A DNA stretch of 64,000 nucleotides from Selaginella tamariscina (taxonomy: Eukaryota > Streptophyta > Lycopodiopsida > Selaginellales > Selaginellaceae). Below, piece by piece: positions 1 through 11,530 of this stretch (its first letter is position 1; each line of letters begins with the position of its first letter). Under the pieces are notes generated by a model, which saw nothing but the letters and a program-made list of their open reading frames with translations, was not told the origin of the DNA and did not search any database. The translations under genes were made by a program, and so were the position numbers. Where the stretch lies: assembly GCA_003024785.1 (NCBI GenBank), contig PUQB01000031.1, positions 496,001 through 560,000 of the forward strand, read 5' to 3'.

Positions 1-809
1 ATATTATGGTTAGCTGGTTTATATATAGATGTATACGTGTGTATGTAATATATCCCGTGTATGATACGTACTGTATATTCACAGAGCTGCTTAGAGTACT
101 CAGAAAACTACGGTTAAGAGGCGTTGCAACAGATGAATCGTTGGAAAAGCTGATTCTTCAAACACTTAAAGCTGCAACACCATCAACTGCTCAGGTTATG
201 TATATGTATGATGTATGTATGTATGTATGTGCACATTTGTACACACACAGAATTTGTGTGTGTGTGTGTGTGCGAGTGTCTTACACAATATGCGTAGCTC
301 GATCTTAAGTATATATGGACTATTTAAAACATTTTAAATGATAATTATACTAATTATACAAAACAGGAGCATTGGTAGTTTAGAAGTTCTATTAGATGGA
401 TTGGGCAGTTTTCCCAAAAGCAACACTAAGAGGTGTGTGTATATACGTACTGTAGTCCATGGAACGTACGCATCGTTTTACTTGGTATATACTTACGAAG
501 ACACCATATACTTCATTTTTTAAATTATGTTTATGTACTATTATACAATATACAATACACAAATACACATAATTTGCGTAGTTAACACCAAGCTCAGAGG
601 CCGACCAAGATGCAAAGATGGAGTTATGCATGAAGTACTTGGAGACACTCTCACGTGTACAGTCAGATTTGCACGCATCTGCGTCATTTTAGATACATAA
701 CATAATATACACACAATATACATAGATACGAGTTATAGATGTTAACACGGATATTAATTTTAACTGAAACTGTTGGATTATTCAGAATGCATGCTTTCAT
801 ATACAACAC

Positions 810-865
<56 letters not shown>

Positions 866-1862
866 CTTTATCAGCTCTATAATTTGTTATTTTATATATA
901 GTACTATCTAATATGCATATTACTGTATAACATATAGAGAGAAATACATGAATATATCTTAAAGGCTTTATACGGGTTAAACAAATAAGCACATGTATAT
1001 CAATAACAGATATATCAAACATTTACTACTGCAGAATGAAGATGTGATTATTCTTCTGTTCAATATTATCCGAATGGTAAGTGAGCTTATAGTATATTCG
1101 TATACACATATTTTTGCACACATACACACACACACAATATAATATAATATAATATAATGAGTGTACGTACGTGTGTGTGTGTGTTGGGGGGGGGGGGGGG
1201 GGTTGTGTGTGCGATGCGAGTTGCTCTGGGTGTAATACACACATACATAATACCTACATAGACACAGTATACATATGTTGTATTTATGCAATCTTTTCAG
1301 AATATATACAAATACACGTGTGTGGTTTACTACAGATTGTTTATAATGTAAACACACACACACAACATTGCACACATATACTCCGAGTGGCTTTGCCATA
1401 CAGATACATAGACATAAAGAGAGACAGTATAGATACGCTAATGTATTCATACGTACATAAATATATATTGGTGGCAACCTTATTTACACCGAGAAACTAA
1501 GGTATGTGTATGTGTATATGTGTGTGCGTGTGCGTGTATGATTCACAATGCATATAATATATATTAGTATCTGTACATATATACACTTGTACATGTACAC
1601 TTATACCAACAAATATATCTATTTACATAGATTTTTTCGTATGTACATCGGTATACGTCTTTCTGCTGATAAAATGATTATAGTGATATGCATACTTCTA
1701 TAGCAATATTATGTTTAACATAGACATATAAAAATATACATGCACACACACACATAATCCATTGTTGAATCTATTGTCAATGTTTATCTAGATATCCAAA
1801 GGTGTATGATCCCCTGACACGTTCTACAATAGGAGCGGCTGCGCCTTATTCTGATGCAGAAG
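1..1862 (+). pseudogene. Exon-like fragments of an unrecognised plant gene (copy A)
   Basis: Several short coding-like islands lie on the plus strand between microsatellite-rich introns. The first, about 85-194, starts after a TTCACAG acceptor and ends at CAG/GT. It reads as a helical segment containing LRGVATDESLEKLILQTLKA. The second, 367-432, follows AAACAG and contains SIGSLEVLLDGLG. Weaker islands lie near 590-691 (containing DAKMELCMKYLETLSRVQ), 1035-1079 (EDVIILLFNIIRM) and 1791-1861 (VYDPLTRSTIGAAAPYSDAE). The helical, leucine-rich character resembles HEAT/ARM-like or BEACH-protein N-terminal regions, but I do not recognise the family. The 5' end lies outside the window, so this could be the 3' part of a live gene or a relic. 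A shortened second copy of the first 0.6 kb lies at 6270-6682. The call of coding fragments rests on splice-like borders and amino-acid composition only. Confidence 0.4.
780..1215. repeat. Microsatellite cluster (TG)n, (AG)n, (CA)n, poly-G
   Basis: A (TG)n tract runs directly into an (AG)n tract at about 810-865. Near 1120-1205 there are (CA)n, AATAT and (TG)n runs, followed by about 14 consecutive G residues. These lie between the exon-like islands, as they do in the introns of the genes further right. Confidence 0.9.
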
Positions 1863-1889
1863 GTAATCATACATCACACTTGTATAGAA

Positions 1890-2680
1890 AGATATAAGGG
1901 TCATTTTGCATCACACTTAACTTAACTTAGCATGCATAAGATAAATAAGGGTTAACGGTGCATTCGATTCTCCCTTAACAAGAAAAGTTAATGATGTTGG
2001 ATTCGTATTAACCCTTAACTTAAATTAAAAATTATGTTAAAGGCAATTGATTCTCACTTATCAATTCTTAATTTTTTAATTTAAATTAAGAAATTGTGTT
2101 AAGGGCAATGGATTTATAATAGAAATATTAAGGGCAATAAATTTGATTATTGCCCTTAATATAATATACTTTTATATCTATATTTAAGTTAAAATTTATT
2201 TAATTTAATATATTATGTCAAGTTATAATAAATTTTTAAATAATTTTCAATTTGTAATAAACATTTATTTTTAATTTGTAATAAATATTTTTAACCACTT
2301 TAAAATATATTTATAATATCCATGATCTAAATCATATGTGCATCTTTAATTTCTATTTATATTTAAAGTGATTTTAATTATTATAAAAAATATAAAATAT
2401 GGTGAGATGAAATTATATATTTGTATATAATATTGTATATGGGTACATTTTATAAATAATTAAATTTTATATATTCTAGATATGTTTAAACAAGTAAAAA
2501 CTTCATGAAAAATATTATATATACATATGCATGTGTTAATGTGTGTGTATACATGTATTTGCATTTCTTTTTTATTTATTTAATAAAAAAAATGCAGAAA
2601 ATATTTTATTTCTAGTATACATCCTTTTAACAATTAAAAATAAATAAATCATTTCTAAATTAATGCCTAACAAATTGTGT
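1890..2680. other. AT-rich stretch with repeated TTAAGGGCAAT motifs
   Basis: No gene is seen. Between 1900 and 2160 the motif TTAAGGGCAAT or close variants recurs several times (near 2030, 2099 and 2129), ending in a perfect 14 bp palindrome at 2127-2160. The motifs may be the subterminal repeats of the Harbinger relic that follows. The rest, 2160-2680, is AT-rich DNA with no visible feature. Confidence 0.5.
2127..2160. repeat. Perfect inverted repeat, 14 bp arms, 6 bp loop
   Basis: Arms ATTAAGGGCAATAA and TTATTGCCCTTAAT flank the loop ATTTGA. The arms share TTAAGGGCAAT with direct copies just upstream. This is consistent with a terminal or subterminal hairpin of a DNA transposon or MITE. 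The TTAA within each arm would suit a PIF/Harbinger-type TTA target, but no matching right end was found. Confidence 0.7.
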
Positions 2681-3605
2681 TTCAAAAATAAGATGAGCTT
2701 TAAAAGCTGATTTAATAGTGCGAACATGTGTAGTTACTTTACCAAATTCTCAAGGATCTAGTAAAGGATTATCATACTCCACCCAAATTTTTTTGTCTTG
2801 ATGTTGTCGAATTTTTCTCTCCCTTGCTTGTAAAGTTACCTCATAATTGGTTTAAAGAATAACACAAGTACTCATAATATTCGAAATGTGTGAAAGATAA
2901 ACTCTCAATTTATAATTAAGGCAATAAAATTTTGTTTTAAAAGACCAAATGCTTATTCAATTATCAATCATGCTTTAGTAAGCTCCTTGTTGAAGGTCTT
3001 CTGACCAACATTAAGATAGACACTTATAAAAACTCAAGTTAAATATGTTATACATATATTAATTTTACATGTATGTGTACGGACCATTAAGTAATCGGTA
3101 TCCTTTATCACCCACAATATAAAGCTTTATAAAATCAACATGAGCAGCCTTCAAAGGTCCATGAAGATAAACCCCATTGATAGTCTTTTGATGAAATGAA
3201 CAATTCTTTTAAACTCGCATATCAGGCATGCTACCTGCAAATACCAAAACATAATTAAAATGAATATAACTTGTTCACCTGGCCATCCAGCATTCACATT
3301 TATAAACTTCTTATGTGCATCAATAACCCCTTGCATAATGATGATATTCCGTTGCTTCTTGTCAAAGTAGTCCATCTGATCATTTATGAAAGGCTGAAGT
3401 ATCTCCACTTGTGTACAATATATGACTCTCACAACATTTGGTAAATGAGTGTGTATCACATCTTGAAACTCATGTGCCATCTCATGAACCTACCTTGTAC
3501 AAGAAACGCCAATAAATAACTGTTGTCGTCTCCACAAACACAACCATAATAGTTGAAGTTTCAATAGTAAACCTCTCACCAATGTCCATGGTATATTCAA
3601 TATTA
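2680..3605 (-). pseudogene. PIF/Harbinger transposase relic (HARBI1/ALP1-like)
   Basis: Read on the minus strand, the segment at about 3151-3480 contains VIDAHKKFINVNAGWPG, the first catalytic-aspartate block of Harbinger DDE transposases, which normally read D-x-x-G-x-F-x-x-V-x-x-GWPG. Further along, near 3070-3150, the block YIVGDKGYRLLNG matches the second-aspartate region (GD-x-GYPL). After that come KTFNKEL and an IE-x-AFGLLK block (about 2900-2990), then EYDNPLLDP (about 2750), the C-terminal signature order of the family. Stops interrupt the frame and a large span after GWPG is replaced by unrelated sequence, so it is a dead copy. The separate MYB-like ORF that autonomous Harbinger elements carry is not visible nearby. 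Confidence 0.75.
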
Positions 3606-3606
3606 A

Positions 3607-3659
3607 GATGGTGTAGATTTTTTTTTTTTTAATTTAAAATCTTACGTCTGCACCATCTA
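3607..3659. repeat. Imperfect hairpin, about 20 bp arms
   Basis: AGATGGTGTAGATTTT pairs with AAAATCTTACGTCTGCACCATCT after allowing a small bulge, with a T/A-rich loop. It lies immediately upstream (minus-strand sense) of the Harbinger coding relic and may be a small MITE or the other terminus of that element. Confidence 0.45.
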
Positions 3660-4480
3660 ATTAATATATTGCATAATATAAATGTAAACAAAGTCTACAG
3701 CATCTCATTTTAAAATCTTAAACTGATTATATGAGATATTTAAAATCTTAATTAGAAATGATAATTCTAAAAATATACATATATTATATTTTATGTTTCA
3801 AGTAATATTGATATCTATGTCTTTATTGAATTTTTTAGATTTTTTTTAGTTTTAAATCTTATTTTAAATATAAAAATTATATAGTCATTAAAATATATTA
3901 TATTTAAGATTAAAAAGTTTAACTTTTATTTAATATACGTGTGAAATATCAAAGTTCAACTGACTATCTATCTACGTATATGTAAATTTTTCAGGGAACT
4001 TGTTTATATTATAATAGAAATTACAACAAAATAAAAACAAGTCAGATTGAATTATTTTTCTTATACTTTTTAATATACCCATTTTGGTAATTAATTAATT
4101 ATAATAAGCATATTTAACTTTTGACTTATATACTAATTCTTGTTTGTAGAACTTTATTACATAAAATCTATAATTTAAAGTTTTGAACTTTCAAAATCAG
4201 TTTAAATAAAATTTAAAACCAGAGATTATAAATATTAAATCTTAAATTTCATCAACTAAATAGTACATAAATGTAAAACATGTATAGGCGTATCTAAATA
4301 TAATATTATACATTTATCAAGATAACTTAAGTTTTTTATTTAGGTACTTTTATTAAATTTTAAATGTAAAATATGGTTATAAAATATATTATATAACATT
4401 TTATTGTAAAATTAGATTACAGTTAAAGAAACTCCTTTAATAACAAAGCAAATAAACTACGAGTCTCATAGATGTTTAAC
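3660..4480. other. AT-rich intergenic DNA
   Basis: More than 80 percent A/T by eye with no sustained ORF, RNA gene or recognisable element. It lies downstream (3') of the Dof-like gene on the minus strand. Confidence 0.6.
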
Positions 4481-4482
4481 AA

Positions 4483-5390
4483 TCAAAGTAAATTTTGTTC
4501 AGTCAATGCTTGAATATATTGCTTGGACTTGTAAGTGAACTTCTTGTTGCAACTCTTGTAATTGCATAAAAACCTGGGCGACGTGATTTTCATATTGTTA
4601 TTGTCGTAGAAGCGTGTATGCTCTTCCCTGTGACACACCGGGCACGGTACCTTGTTCGGTAACAACTTGCGCGCCTTCTGGAGGCGTTCTGACTCCTCAG
4701 GGCTCATTTTTCTTCTCTTCTTCGTCGTCTTAATCGGCTTAGTCCCACTGCAATCAGCTTCTTTAATAACATTCTTGCTGGGCTTAACCTCATCCTCCCG
4801 CTCTTTGAATCTCCACTGCAATCGGCTTCTTCAATAATATTCTCGAGGAGCTCGGCAAAATCTTTGTCTTCTTCATGTGTAGTGTCTTCAATCATTTTCT
4901 CAAGCTGCTCAGCAAAATCTTTATCTTCTTCGTGTGTACCTTCTTCAATCATTTTCTCGAGGTGTTCGGCAAAATCTTTGTCTTCTTCGTGTGTACCCTC
5001 TTCAATCATTTTCTCGAGCTGCTCTGCGTAATCTAAATCCTCTTCAGAGGTTGCCGCTGTTTGCTTAGCTTTTCTCCTTGCGTTCTCGAGCTCCACCAGT
5101 GGTTTATATTCATCTATCCACCATAGCTTTGGCTTTTGTAAATTGGTATTAGTATTTGCCACTTTGTTGGATTGTTCATTCTTTGCAGACGCCGGAACCT
5201 GTGTAATTACTTTGCACGATGTAACCGGTGTAAGTGGGTGTGGAATATAAAACCAATCTCCGTGCGTGGCTTGTTCGTCTATAGATGGTATGCTTGCGGA
5301 GTCATCGTATGGATTTATAGATGGTATGCTTGGGTAGCCATCGTATGGATTCTTGTAGTATGCGTGGGGGAAAGAACTTGTGCAGAACAT
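4483..5390 (-). CDS. Acidic 20-aa-repeat protein with Dof-like zinc finger in overlapping frame
   Basis: The minus-strand frame starting at 5390 encodes 228 aa. Its N-terminus is rich in Y, P and S (repeated NPYD/PSIPSI motifs). From about residue 110 it carries four tandem units of about 20 aa with core EEDKDFAEQLEKMIEEGTH (60 bp DNA units, roughly 4824-5063), strongly acidic and helical. A second frame, 4821-4483, overlaps it and encodes a basic KKRRK stretch, then VPCPVC, TRFYDNNN and SPRFLCNYKSC. This spacing (C-x2-C-x22-C-x4-C) with the PCP-x-C, NN and PR landmarks resembles the plant Dof zinc finger, but has two extra residues before the last cysteine and lacks the GG/basic tail. The phrase EADCSG occurs in both frames one repeat length apart, so the frame change probably arose by slippage in the repeat. 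It is either a frameshifted pseudogene or a gene with an unusual small intron. Binding function is inference. Confidence 0.55.
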
Positions 5391-5450
5391 GGACGCCGTG
5401 GAAAACCCTAGTAAGGCTTCCTAGTCCAGATGTTTATATTTATATTGCCT
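5391..5450 (-). promoter_or_regulatory. Leader with telo-box-like AAACCCTAG
   Basis: Just upstream of the 5390 start, the plus strand reads AAAACCCTAG near 5402. This is a match to the plant telo-box core (AAACCCTA) seen in leaders of growth-related genes. Similar motifs precede other genes in this window. Confidence 0.4.
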
Positions 5451-5459
5451 TTTTTCTCT

Positions 5460-6265
5460 TACCTTTTATACAAAGAATATGCTCGGATATAGGGTATGAA
5501 AATATAAAATTATGAAATAAATTTTTTATATAAATAAATTATCTTAAAATATAAGTTCATTGAAAAGTTTACACAAGTAATTTAAATTATATAAATATGT
5601 GTATTTGTATATCATACATAATATTATAAAGTTTCAAATGATGGAACATAAGTTTCATTATAACACACTCACACACACATAATATGTTTAAAGATGTTAT
5701 ATACTATATACATGTACAAGTATAAAATGTAAATGATTTATATTTATAAATATTTATATCTATATTTTGTAGTTTAGTATTATTAATATATTAAATTATT
5801 TAAGTATTAAATAATATACGTACCCTTTTATTAAATAGTAGTATTTAAACTATATAAAAGATTAAAACCATTTATAATTTAAAATTGAGAATCGTTTTCA
5901 TTGTTATAATTAAGTTTAAGCTATAAATTATTAAATTTATCATTAGTTAAGAATGATAAGACAAACCTTAGGATCATACATTTTAAATCTCGATTACAAC
6001 ATAGGATCAATGTATAAAATGTATGATCCTAATATACACACATGTACTCAACGCGTTATACGTACAGACGCACATAAGCGGATGCATATATGCCAGATGC
6101 AGACATAAGATATATACAAATAGACATAGATATTCCCTACGTACGTAGATGCTCCATATACAGAGGTTAAGTACACGTACATGCCTATATATAAGACATT
6201 CAGCTATACACCCATATCCACATGCATACATCGATATTCAGAAGACACATACATATATTTGTTTA
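5460..6265. other. AT-rich intergenic DNA
   Basis: No gene is supported. Short direct echoes occur (GGATCATACATTTTAAAT near 5970 and ATAAAATGTATGATCC near 6014 form an inverted pair of about 12 bp). The remainder is low-complexity A/T with TA-rich dinucleotide runs. Confidence 0.55.
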
Positions 6266-6269
6266 TGAT

Positions 6270-6681
6270 ATATTATGGTTAGCTGGTTTATATATAGATA
6301 TATACGTGTGTATGTAATATATCCCGTGGATGATAAAAGCTGATTCTTCAAACACTTAAAGCTGCAACACCATCAACTGCTCAGGTTATGTATATGTATG
6401 ATGTATGTATGTATGTATGTGCACATTTGTACACACACAGAATTTGTGTGTGTGTGTGTGTGCGAGTGTCTTACACAATATGCGTAGCTCGATCTTAAGT
6501 ATATATGGACTATTTAAAACATTTTAAATGATAATTATACTAATTATACAAAACAGGAGCATTGGTAGTTTAGAAGTTCTATTAGATGGATTGGGCAGGT
6601 ATATATACGAAGACACCAGTATATACTTCATTTTTTAAATTATGTTTATATACTATTATACAATATACAATACACAAATAC
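6270..6681 (+). pseudogene. Shortened duplicate (copy B) of the 1-575 gene fragment
   Basis: Bases 6270-6681 repeat 1-575 almost base for base, including the TG tract and both flanks, but lack two internal stretches. One is most of the 85-194 exon-like segment (the join falls after the ATATATCCCGTG motif). The other is the part after ATTGGGCAG, equivalent to about 409-485. Similarity stops at the sequence AATACAC, exactly where the Ty3 fossil begins. The loss of most of exon 1 means this copy cannot encode the protein. Confidence 0.8.
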
Positions 6682-6870
6682 ACGTGGCGCTGACACATGT
6701 GGGCCAGATCACCACCCATGTGTCACTACGCATGTGTGTATATACACATGCGTATATACGGTATGTTACCTAATATACAGTATCTTACACTATGTGTGCC
6801 ATGTGGCAGGAGGTCTCCTGTATATAAGCAGGGTTTTTGTAAACTAATACATCTGACATTTCATTTAATA
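6682..6870 (+). repeat. 5' terminal repeat of the Ty3 fossil, with inverted U3-like part
   Basis: Bases 6682-6791 are the reverse complement of the first about 105 bp of the 3' repeat (11349-11453). The bases that follow (6792-6860, containing GGCAGGAGGTCTCCTG and a TATATAAG TATA box) match the 3' repeat directly. So the upstream promoter part is flipped while the TATA/leader part is not. G-box palindromes (CACGTG) sit at or near the breakpoints. Confidence 0.75.
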
Positions 6871-9800
6871 TATCTGCTCTTTCATTGGTGGAGAAGTTGG
6901 GTATTCCTTTCTTCCGCCTTTTCTTTTTCTTGTTTCCATGACAATGAACATGGAGACAACTTTTAGCATTATTGCTACTGCTATTGATGCACAAACTAAG
7001 TTGTTGGAGCGCTTTGTTGAGGGTCTGTCCTCCTCTTCCCCGTTTGAGCCTCATGCCGAGGGATCTACTTCTAGTACTCCTTCATCTTCTTCACAGGCCA
7101 CAAATCTGAGGGTTCGACCCCGATCTTTTTGTGGTGATCCGGGAGATGATGTATACCACTGGTTTGATCATTTCCAAGTCATTGTTCGTTACCATGGTTG
7201 GGATGAGGCCCGTGCTCTCAGAGAATTCCCTACATGTTTGGAAGGCCCTGCGCTCAAGTGGTATAATGGATTGGCTGCGAAGATTCCAAGCCAATAGTAA
7301 TCAATTAACGGAATGCCTCAAACGTACGTTTGGCAAAGTTGAGGATTCAGATGATGCTTTCCAACAACTGCATGCGATACGACAACATCCTGGTGAGTCT
7401 GTTATGCGGTTCAGTATTAAGTTCGGGGATTTAATTCAGCGTGCATATCCTAACATGCCTGACTATTAAGCTCGGTATGTTATGGCCAACTATGCGACCC
7501 AAACTTGTTCGATTCGTTTGGGCTCTTCGTCCTACCACATTGGAGGAAGCTTTTGCACTAGCTCAACGTTTTGAGTTGGTGCCTGGTGAGGGCCGTGTTC
7601 CCCTTGGGTTACCTGCTCCTCTTGTTCAGCGTGCTGATCCAATGGAGGTTGATGCTGTTGCATATGTGCCCGCACGGCAAGCCTTTCGTGGTCGACCTCG
7701 GGGCCCCACCCCGTGGACCACCTCCACGAAATCGTCTTGCACCTGCTCCAGTACCTGCCGTGGTGGTCAAAATCCACGGATTCGTGACATAAGGAATCAG
7801 AACAATGCAGGTCGACCCAATCAAGTTCATTATTGGGCCTGTTGGGCGCTGGACATACTTGGCAGGCATGCGATGTGTATCCTGATTGGCGTCCACCACA
7901 TCCAGGCTGGCGACCATATGTTCCGGATGGTATGCCTGTGGCGGCCATTATGTCTGATGATGAGCTTCCAATGACGAAGCCTCTCTTGCAGATGGATCTG
8001 TTGCGGAAACCAGTAATCGTACGGGCGACGGAGGATCCCGTGCGATGGAGACTTCACCTCCATGCTTTTTCCGCTATGCATATCAGGGTTTGCAAGTTCC
8101 ACCAGATCATACTTTCACGTTTTCTGCACGAGTGAATGATCTTTAGTCACAGTGCTTGTGGATACAGGATCCAGTATGTCTTCCATAACTTCTTCTCTAT
8201 CATCGGTGCTCGTTACCCTTAAGACGTGCAGATAAGGTCTTGTCACATTTTACAGTCTCGTGCAGTATCACAGTACACCACTTCAACTGCTGGTTTTGGG
8301 TGACAATCATAAGTTTCCCTCTGGGTCTCTTAGGGTTGTCCCTTCCCAGGTCTTTGACATTATTCTGGGATGTGACTGGTTGAAGCAGTCGAAAGGTATG
8401 TGTGATTTTTCACTCTCTCCTCCTGTATTATACGCTTGGAGTCTGTGTCTCTGCAGTCTGTTCCTTTACGTCCAGAGAAGCTTGTTGCTGTTTGTATCAC
8501 ACATACAGCTCCTTTGATTCCAGTCTTGGGGTGGTGTTCATCTCAACAGGTTCAAATGTCGGATCCGTCACCGGAGTATCGAGCACAATGCATCGAACAA
8601 CTTAAGCAGCAGTATGCAAGTTTGTTCAAATTTGATCTGTCCCAAGGTGCACGTGTGAAGACTCAACACTGTATACCCACAGGCAATGCAAAGCCTTTCA
8701 AAGTCCCGGTTCGACGCAGGTCACCAAAAGAGTTATCAGCCATGCGAACAGCTATTAGATATGATCGGTAAGCGGGTGTGTCGTCCATCACGGAGTCCAT
8801 GGGCATGTGAACCTCATTTGGTTCCAAGCCTGATGGATCTCTACGATTTTGTTGGATTACCGACCTCTCAACGATGTTACATCAAAGATGTCTATCCACT
8901 TTCGAACTCTGTCGATCTATTAGATCGTTTGGGTCAGAGTTTGGTTTACTAAGTTGGATTTGATCAGGATATTGGCAGGTTCCTATGCTGAGGAATATTC
9001 CAAAAACGCCTTCCGGACACCATTTGGTCTTTACGAGTTTTTGGTCATGCCTTTTGGATTGACTTCAGCTCCTGCCACCTTTCAACGCATGATGGATGAG
9101 CTTCTTTCCGATATGCCTGATATCACTGCCGATTTTATCGACGATGTGCTCATTCATGGGTCTGGTTCTTGGGAGGATCACATTCGTGATGTACGGCGCG
9201 TTCTTGATCGATTTCGAGAAGTTGGCCTGAAGTTGAAACTTGAAAAGTGTGTGTTTGGTTCGACCGACACCACTTACTTGGGTTACCGTATATCTCGAGA
9301 GGGTTTACAGGTGGATCCAATGAAGTTGCGAGCTGTTCGAGAGTTCCCTCGTCCCCGTACAGTACAGGAAGTCCAGCGTTTCTTGGGCACGGTGCAGTAC
9401 TTGGGTCGATTCATCGATCATCTCACTGATCGAACTGCCCCTCTTCGGGAGTTAGTTCGTCCACAGGTATCTTTCAGGTGGACTCGCAGGTGTCAGCAGG
9501 CATTTGACCAGTTAAAAGAGTTCCTGACAACTCCACCATTGCTTCAATACCCAGATTTTACTCGTCCGTTCATTTTACGAGTAGATGCCTCAGATGTTGG
9601 TATTGGTGGTGTATTGATGCAAACTGATGCTGTGGATTCTTCAATTCGACACCCGGTGGCTTACATTAGTCGAGTACTCACGCCGGCTGAGCGGAATTAT
9701 TCCACTACTGAAAAAGAATGCCTTGCTGCTGTTTGGGGTTTTGAACGACTTCATGCCTACTTACATGGGAGTGAAACACTTTTGGAGTGTGATCATGCTG

Positions 9801-11348
9801 CTGTCACTTCCTTATTAAAACGGAAGAATTTAGTGGGTCGCGTAGCCAGATGGGCATTACGTCTCCAGGTATATAACTTTAAGGTGGTGCACAGGCCTGG
9901 GCGAACAATGGTGGATGCGGATGCACTTTCTCGAGCACCCCTCTCCGATTCCACTTTGCCTGCTCATGCAGTAGTTGCAGCGTTCGGTTTGATACAAGCC
10001 CCTCAGGTATTCGATGCCGACTTACCATCCTTGGAACAGTGGCAGGATGCTCAAAAACATGAACCATGGACGAGGCAATTACGCGATGCGTTTGCAAATC
10101 CGTCTTCCGAACCTCGGTTTCGACAATATCATGCTCAGTTTCGACTTCAGGATGGTTTATTGTATTTTATTGGGACAAATCCAGAGGACAGATGGCGTTT
10201 GGCTGTACCCTCTACATATGTTCCACACCTTCTTCGCATATCATGATTCACCTATTGTTGGAGGTCATCTTGGTCACCAACGGTGTTGGAGAAGCTGCGC
10301 CGATCATTTTATTGGCCAAGCATGCGTGGTGATGTGATCAGGTATATTCAAAGCTGTCCCACTTGTCAAACTCGGAATTCCTCTACGACTCGGGCCATGG
10401 GGATGTTGGAATCCATCAATGTCTCTCGCCCTTTTGAGTTAATTGCAGTGGATTTAATGGGACCTTTTCCACGTTCTTCTCAAGGTAACCAGTACATCAT
10501 TGTTGTATCCGATTATTTAACTCGATGGGTGGAGGTTGGTGCTCTTCCGGATGCAACTGCCATGTCAACAGCTTTGTTTCTGTTCGATAATGTGGTTTTG
10601 CAGCATTCTTGTCCAGAGCGGATGTTATCAGACAATGGCCCCGCTTTCATTGCAGAGGTATTCCGAGTGTTGTGTGAGAGGTTAGGGTAAAACATTCATT
10701 TGCCTCTCCGTATCATCCACAAACTGATGGTTTGGTGGAGCGATTGAATCGGACCTTCAAGGGTATGATCTCGAAGTATGTGAACTTCAATCACACGGAC
10801 TGGGATTGGTATTTGCGATGTTTGAGATTTGCTTATGTAACAGGCATTCAGAGTTCGATTGGTATCTCTCCATTCAAGGCATTGTATGGATATGATCCTA
10901 AGTTGCCTAGTGAATTGGGGTTATCATCGAATCTGCCACGTGCCGAGGATGCAAAGATGTGGGCTCGACATTTGGATGCTGTTTTGCCTCTTCTGCGTGT
11001 AGAGTACTGAACATCTTGGTCGAGCTCAAATGCGGCAACAATCTTCTTACAACGCACGACATCAAATTCCACCAGATTTTGCTGACGGTGACTTAGTCCT
11101 GGTACGTTTTCCCAAGCTGACTGCACCTGGGCTTGCAACTGGTTTATTACATAAGTGGCTTAGTCCCTACCGAGGTCAGTACAGTTGGTGGGATCTCATG
11201 AGGTTGAGATAGTTCACATGGTTCGAATGAAACAGTTTGTCATTCGAGACTCGTTGAGTACATTTGGTCATACCTTAGATGGCCAGGTCACACGGATCCA
11301 GGACCATCAGATCCATCACCATCTACACAGCCGCAGAGGGGAGGATAG

Positions 11349-11530
11349 TGTAAGATACTGTATATTAGGTATACCGTATATACGCATGTGTATATACACA
11401 CATGCGTAGTGACACATGGGTGGTGATCTGGCCCCCATGTGTCAGCGCCACGTGTCACATGTGTGCCACGTGGCAGGAGGTCTCCTGTATAAGCAAGGTT
11501 TTTTTGTAAACTAATACATCTCAAATGTCA
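11349..11530 (+). repeat. 3' terminal repeat of the Ty3 fossil
   Basis: It starts with TGTAAGATACTG directly after the purine tract AGAGGGGAGGATAG, the expected LTR start. It contains the ten-base palindrome GCCACGTGGC (a G-box), a second CACGTG, GGAGGTCTCC and a TATAAG box. It ends near a small hairpin (AATACATCT ... AGATGTATT) around 11511-11537. At about 180 bp it is short for a plant Ty3 element. Confidence 0.75.

Larger units (their letters stand above)
6682..11530 (+). mobile_element. Ty3/gypsy LTR retrotransposon, broken fossil
   Basis: A GC-richer block in AT-rich DNA carries the parts of a Ty3/gypsy element in the usual order. These are a gag-like region (about 6940-7950), aspartic protease (about 8150-8400), reverse transcriptase (about 8650-9400, with the FIDDVLIHG catalytic block), RNase H (about 9500-9930, with LRVDASDVGIGG) and integrase (about 10280-11000, with a CPTCQ finger and a DNGPAF core block). 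A purine-rich tract at about 11332-11348 precedes the 3' terminal repeat. The reverse transcriptase, RNase H, integrase order identifies Ty3/gypsy. No chromodomain is evident after the integrase. The element is broken, with roughly six to ten interruptions, so it is not autonomous. Direct parts of the two terminal repeats differ at only a handful of sites in about 65 bp, suggesting moderate rather than great age. No target-site duplication was found. Confidence 0.9.

Noticed and set aside
7091-10097. Minus-strand ORFs within 7.1-10.1 kb
   Set aside because: They lie antisense to the gag/pol regions of the Ty3 fossil and show no family similarity.
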